From Bacillota bacterium (GTDB lineage: Bacteria; Bacillota; Clostridia; Christensenellales; CAG-138), in assembly GCA_023435855.1 (NCBI GenBank), contig JAEZLG010000020.1, forward strand, positions 1-7,392: a stretch of DNA of 7,392 nt, in the 5' to 3' direction. The stretch's first letter is position 1. Each line of letters starts with the position of its first letter. The position numbers were made by a program, and so were the translations under genes. This document shows positions 5,104-7,392 of the stretch, piece by piece. The notes beneath the pieces are model-generated. The model was given only the letters and a program-made list of their open reading frames with translations, did no database searches and had not been told where the DNA came from.

Positions 5104-6780
5104 ATGCAAATTAAGCGGTTCGCGTTGGGCATTCGGTTTGACCTTTTAAAGGAAAGACCGGACGACAGCTATGTTAAACGCCTTTTTGAGGAAATCTTCT
5201 CCGTGGTTACGCTCAACGACGTGAAGGGGCTTTCTCTATACGGCGGCTTTGACCCTACCGCCGGGGCAGATGAAAATATCTATCTCGCGGTCATTATGGG
5301 CGGGAGCCTTTCCACCATGCGCCGCGTGTTCCAAAAGATTGACGACGACGCGGGCATAGGCATGTACCTTGCGCATAGCCACCCGTATTTGGAGAACAAC
5401 CGCTTATTGGGCATCGAGGGGCTGACCTATTTCGGCACAGTGCAAAGCAACGGCAAAATCACCGGCGGCAATGAGGATTGCTTTGGTCTCGTCGTACCGC
5501 GCAAACACGGCAAGCGCAGACCCGTGGGTAAAGGCATTAAAATTTTGCTCGCACCCGACTCCTTCAAGGGCACGCTTTCCTCCACCGATGCCATCAAGAG
5601 GCTTACCTTTGCGGCACGACGGCATTTCCCGGGCTGCAAAATCGTTCCTCTGCCCATAGCAGACGGAGGCGAGGGTACCGTGCGCTCACTCGTCACCGCA
5701 TGCGACGGTGCGTACAGAAAAGCGCAGGTGACGGGGCCTCTCGGGAAAAAGGTAAGTGCCGTTTACGGTGTACTTCGCGGCAAGACCGCGGTTGTTGAAA
5801 TGGCGGAAACCTCAGGCTTATCCCTTGTAAGTGAGGATGAGCGCGACATAATGGCCGCCTCCACATTCGGTTTAGGTGAGCTTTTGCGCCGCGCACTCGA
5901 TGAAGGGTTAAGAGATATTCTCATAGGCATCGGCGGGAGCGCCACAAACGACGGCGGTATGGGCTGCGCAAGGGCGCTCGGCGTAAAATTCTTCGACGAA
6001 AACGACGAGGAGCTTATGGGCTCGGGGGCCGATCTCATTAAGGTAAAAAAGATCGACCTCGAATACCTGCATCCAGCCGTTTCAGAAGCGCGCTTTACGC
6101 TCATGTGCGACGTAATAAACCCACTTTGCGGCACGGAGGGTGCAACCTATATATATGGGCCGCAAAAGGGCGGCACAAAGGAACAGCTCGACATGCTCGA
6201 AGAGGGTATGCAAAGCTTTTCCAAGCTTCTATGTGAAGCCGCGGGACGCGATGTAGCCAATGTACCCGGCGCAGGTGCAGCGGGGGGCTTAGGCGCAATG
6301 CTCATGGCCATACTTGACCCCACCGTAAAAAACGGCATTGACGCTGTGCTGGATGCGGTGGATTTTGAGAAGTTGCTAAAGGGTGTTGCAATGGTTGTTA
6401 CAGGCGAAGGCAGGCTTGACGCGCAGAGTGTCCGCTACGGCAAGGCTGTAGCCGGTATCATGCGCCGCAGTACCGCACGAAAAGTGCCTGTTGCAGTCAT
6501 CACGGGCGGCATGGGCGAAGGCGCAAACGAGCTTTATGCATTGGGCAACGCCGGGGTTATGCCCACGGCGGATGGTCCGATGAGCCTTGAATTTGCCCTT
6601 ACGAACGCCGAGACGCTGTTTGACGGTGCTGCGGATAGGATGTTCCGTTTCATCCGCATGGGCCGCGATGTGGAGAAGATCGGTGCACCAAAAAAGCCCC
6701 GCGCATCGCGGAGCTTAGTAGGCATATTAAGGTTTTTCGGTTGGATACGCAGAAAAGACGAGGAAAAATTATATTCCTAA
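5104..6780 (+). CDS. glxK: Glycerate kinase (GarK/GlxK family) with unrecognised N-terminal domain and extra C-terminal tail
   Basis: This 558-residue protein contains a complete glycerate kinase at about residues 145-520, which phosphorylates D-glycerate with ATP, usually at the 2-position. Visible motifs are APDSFKGTLSS (150-160), IADGGEGT (185-192), GIGGSATNDGGMG (275-287), CDVINPLCG (335-343), PGAGAAGGLG (388-397) and TGEGRLDAQS (433-442). The kinase looks intact. Residues 1-140 match nothing I recognise. They form a mixed alpha/beta segment with LAHSHPYLENN at 89-99 and no signal peptide. An internal GTG at residue 141 has no ribosome site, whereas the first ATG has GGAGGAG at good spacing, so the fusion looks real. 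Residues 521-558 are a basic tail beyond the usual family end. The gene follows the AhcY homologue by 21 nt and is probably co-transcribed. How glycerate relates to the salvage genes is unclear. Confidence 0.88.
   Translation: MQIKRFALGIRFDLLKERPDDSYVKRLFEEIFSVVTLNDVKGLSLYGGFDPTAGADENIYLAVIMGGSLSTMRRVFQKIDDDAGIGMYLAHSHPYLENNRLLGIEGLTYFGTVQSNGKITGGNEDCFGLVVPRKHGKRRPVGKGIKILLAPDSFKGTLSSTDAIKRLTFAARRHFPGCKIVPLPIADGGEGTVRSLVTACDGAYRKAQVTGPLGKKVSAVYGVLRGKTAVVEMAETSGLSLVSEDERDIMAASTFGLGELLRRALDEGLRDILIGIGGSATNDGGMGCARALGVKFFDENDEELMGSGADLIKVKKIDLEYLHPAVSEARFTLMCDVINPLCGTEGATYIYGPQKGGTKEQLDMLEEGMQSFSKLLCEAAGRDVANVPGAGAAGGLGAMLMAILDPTVKNGIDAVLDAVDFEKLLKGVAMVVTGEGRLDAQSVRYGKAVAGIMRRSTARKVPVAVITGGMGEGANELYALGNAGVMPTADGPMSLEFALTNAETLFDGAADRMFRFIRMGRDVEKIGAPKKPRASRSLVGILRFFGWIRRKDEEKLYS
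6690..6715 (-). terminator. Intrinsic terminator of the convergent minus-strand gene, inside the glycerate kinase coding sequence
   Basis: Read on the minus strand, AGCTCCGCG and CGCGGGGCT form a 9-bp stem with one G-U wobble and a 3-nt ATG loop. The last U of the stem runs directly into five more, a six-U tract (6695-6690), then GG. This is a textbook Rho-independent terminator. The stem begins 54 nt after the stop of the minus-strand gene at 6769. On the plus strand the same bases encode residues 530-538 of the glycerate kinase tail. There the hairpin is preceded, not followed, by the tract, so it should not stop kinase transcription. Confidence 0.8.
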
Positions 6781-7392
6781 AATCAGCCGTATATCCTTAA
6801 CAAGCGGGGTCAGCGTTGTATAGGGCAATATCGCCGTGTTCACAAAAGAGACCGCAAGGTCATCATTTTCCACACGCACATATCCCTGGAACGGGTTGAT
6901 CGGGAAGAGATAACTTTGCTTCGGGTCCGGTCCGTGAATAAGAAAGAACATATAAACGCCGCCTCCCTTGAGCTTTGGGACGGCGTTTTCTGCATATGTG
7001 GTTGTTGTAAGCGTGGCAAAATCCACTACATCAGCACTCATTGCGGGCGCATAAACAAGGTCTACTTTATCACCATATTTAAGTGCACCCTTTATGGCAC
7101 CGTATGCGATAACCCGCACAATATCAGCGGGGAGCTGCTGCTCAACAGTACCGCCGCCCTCCTGAGAACGGAAGGCCGTTGTAAGGAAATCGGGTTCATC
7201 CTCCACCTTGCCGATGAATATCTCGTCGGCAGCCTCGGCCAACTCTGCAAGCGCCGCATAGTAGTAGCTACTGGCAGGGGCACTGATTACCGCATCGAGC
7301 TTTTTAAGCTCCTTACGCACCTCGGTAAGCGTCATACCCGTGTCTTTTATTACAACAGAACTGCCTTTTGTATCCACCGCATCGGCATCGAT
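6769..7392 (-). CDS. Hypothetical protein, C-terminal part, probably secreted or lipid-anchored; 5' end cut by window edge
   Basis: The frame is open to the right edge, giving 207 visible residues and a stop at 6769. A GTG at 7377 is in frame but has no convincing ribosome site, and the frame continues upstream (IDADAV), so the true start is probably outside. I do not recognise a named family. The layout resembles exported beta-rich (OB/TIMP-like) domains of Bacillota. An A-DEIFIGKV strand opens it, KGALKYGDKVDLVYAP follows, then LKGGGVYMFFL, then NPFQGYVRV, and it ends with an LVKDIRLILGI helix. No cysteine, catalytic motif or membrane segment is seen in the visible part, so export is inferred only from the fold-like pattern. 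The gene converges on the glycerate kinase gene and overlaps it by 12 nt. Its terminator lies 54 nt past the stop. Confidence 0.7.
   Translation of the reverse strand: MDADAVDTKGSSVVIKDTGMTLTEVRKELKKLDAVISAPASSYYYAALAELAEAADEIFIGKVEDEPDFLTTAFRSQEGGGTVEQQLPADIVRVIAYGAIKGALKYGDKVDLVYAPAMSADVVDFATLTTTTYAENAVPKLKGGGVYMFFLIHGPDPKQSYLFPINPFQGYVRVENDDLAVSFVNTAILPYTTLTPLVKDIRLILGI
6954..6989 (+). terminator. Weak candidate terminator for the glycerate kinase transcript
   Basis: AAACGCCG (6954-6961) pairs perfectly with CGGCGTTT (6981-6988). Inside it, TCCC (6964-6967) pairs with GGGA (6977-6980) across a 2-nt bulge, leaving a 9-nt loop. Only four T residues follow the core stem, three of them in the stem itself. 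It lies 174 nt past the kinase stop, inside the opposing gene. It may equally be a coding coincidence. Confidence 0.3.

Noticed and set aside
5368..5421. HSHP in the N-terminal domain of the kinase fusion as a JAMM/MPN metalloprotease motif
   Set aside because: The Ser-x-x-Asp that should follow HxHP at fixed spacing is absent (Glu105 is one position off), and no upstream Glu pattern fits. It is probably coincidental.
5763..6134. 123-codon minus-strand open frame inside the glycerate kinase
   Set aside because: Ser/Pro-rich shadow sequence opposite conserved kinase motifs.
6850..6861. GACC-GCAA-GGTC stem with a GNRA-type loop as a plus-strand terminator
   Set aside because: Only four base pairs and no T-tract follows. 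It lies in the coding sequence of the opposing gene.
1..7392. Mobile elements, CRISPR arrays, tRNA or rRNA genes
   Set aside because: No transposase or integrase motifs, terminal or spaced direct repeats, or RNA gene signatures were seen. Apart from about 170 nt between the divergent genes, the window is almost all coding.

Overview
The window reads as chromosomal DNA of a Bacillota bacterium, most likely of the class Clostridia, with roughly balanced base composition. The evidence is strong GGAGG-type Shine-Dalgarno sites, sigma-A-like promoters, tight operon packing, and protein variants typical of that group (thermophile/archaeal-type AhcY, MtaD rather than an Ado/MTA nucleosidase, a short permuted papain-like hydrolase). 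A genus cannot be named from the sequence alone.

Layout. Positions 1-3667 hold a minus-strand operon, transcribed from about 3690 leftwards: mtnA (methylthioribose-1-phosphate isomerase), a trimeric-type purine nucleoside phosphorylase, mtaD (MTA/SAH/5'-deoxyadenosine deaminase) and a papain-like hydrolase cut by the left edge. Spacing is tight: an 8-nt overlap, then gaps of 22 and 23 nt. Positions 3668-3840 are a divergent control region with a back-to-back promoter candidate for each direction and a hairpin in the plus-strand leader. Positions 3841-6780 hold a plus-strand pair: an S-adenosylhomocysteine hydrolase homologue and, 21 nt later, a glycerate kinase carrying an unrecognised N-terminal domain of about 140 residues. 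Positions 6769-7392 hold the 3' part of a convergent minus-strand gene for a probable secreted or lipid-anchored protein. Its stop overlaps the kinase gene by 12 nt, and its terminator lies inside the kinase coding sequence.

How the genes fit together. The deaminase, phosphorylase, isomerase and AhcY homologue form a coherent route that recycles the nucleoside by-products of S-adenosylmethionine by deaminating first. MTA goes to 5'-methylthioinosine, then hypoxanthine plus MTR-1-phosphate, then methylthioribulose-1-phosphate. 5'-Deoxyadenosine could follow the same track. SAH goes to S-inosylhomocysteine, then homocysteine plus inosine, then hypoxanthine. Two sequence details fit this reading. 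The AhcY homologue has the H-L-E-A-K-T pocket in place of the H-M-T-V-E-T of adenosine-specific enzymes. The phosphorylase has Gly where human-type PNP has the His that holds the ribose 5'-OH. Individual enzymes and parts of this route are known (Methanocaldococcus, Thermotoga, Pseudomonas). The compact divergent cluster and the attached glycerate kinase fusion are the parts that may be undescribed.
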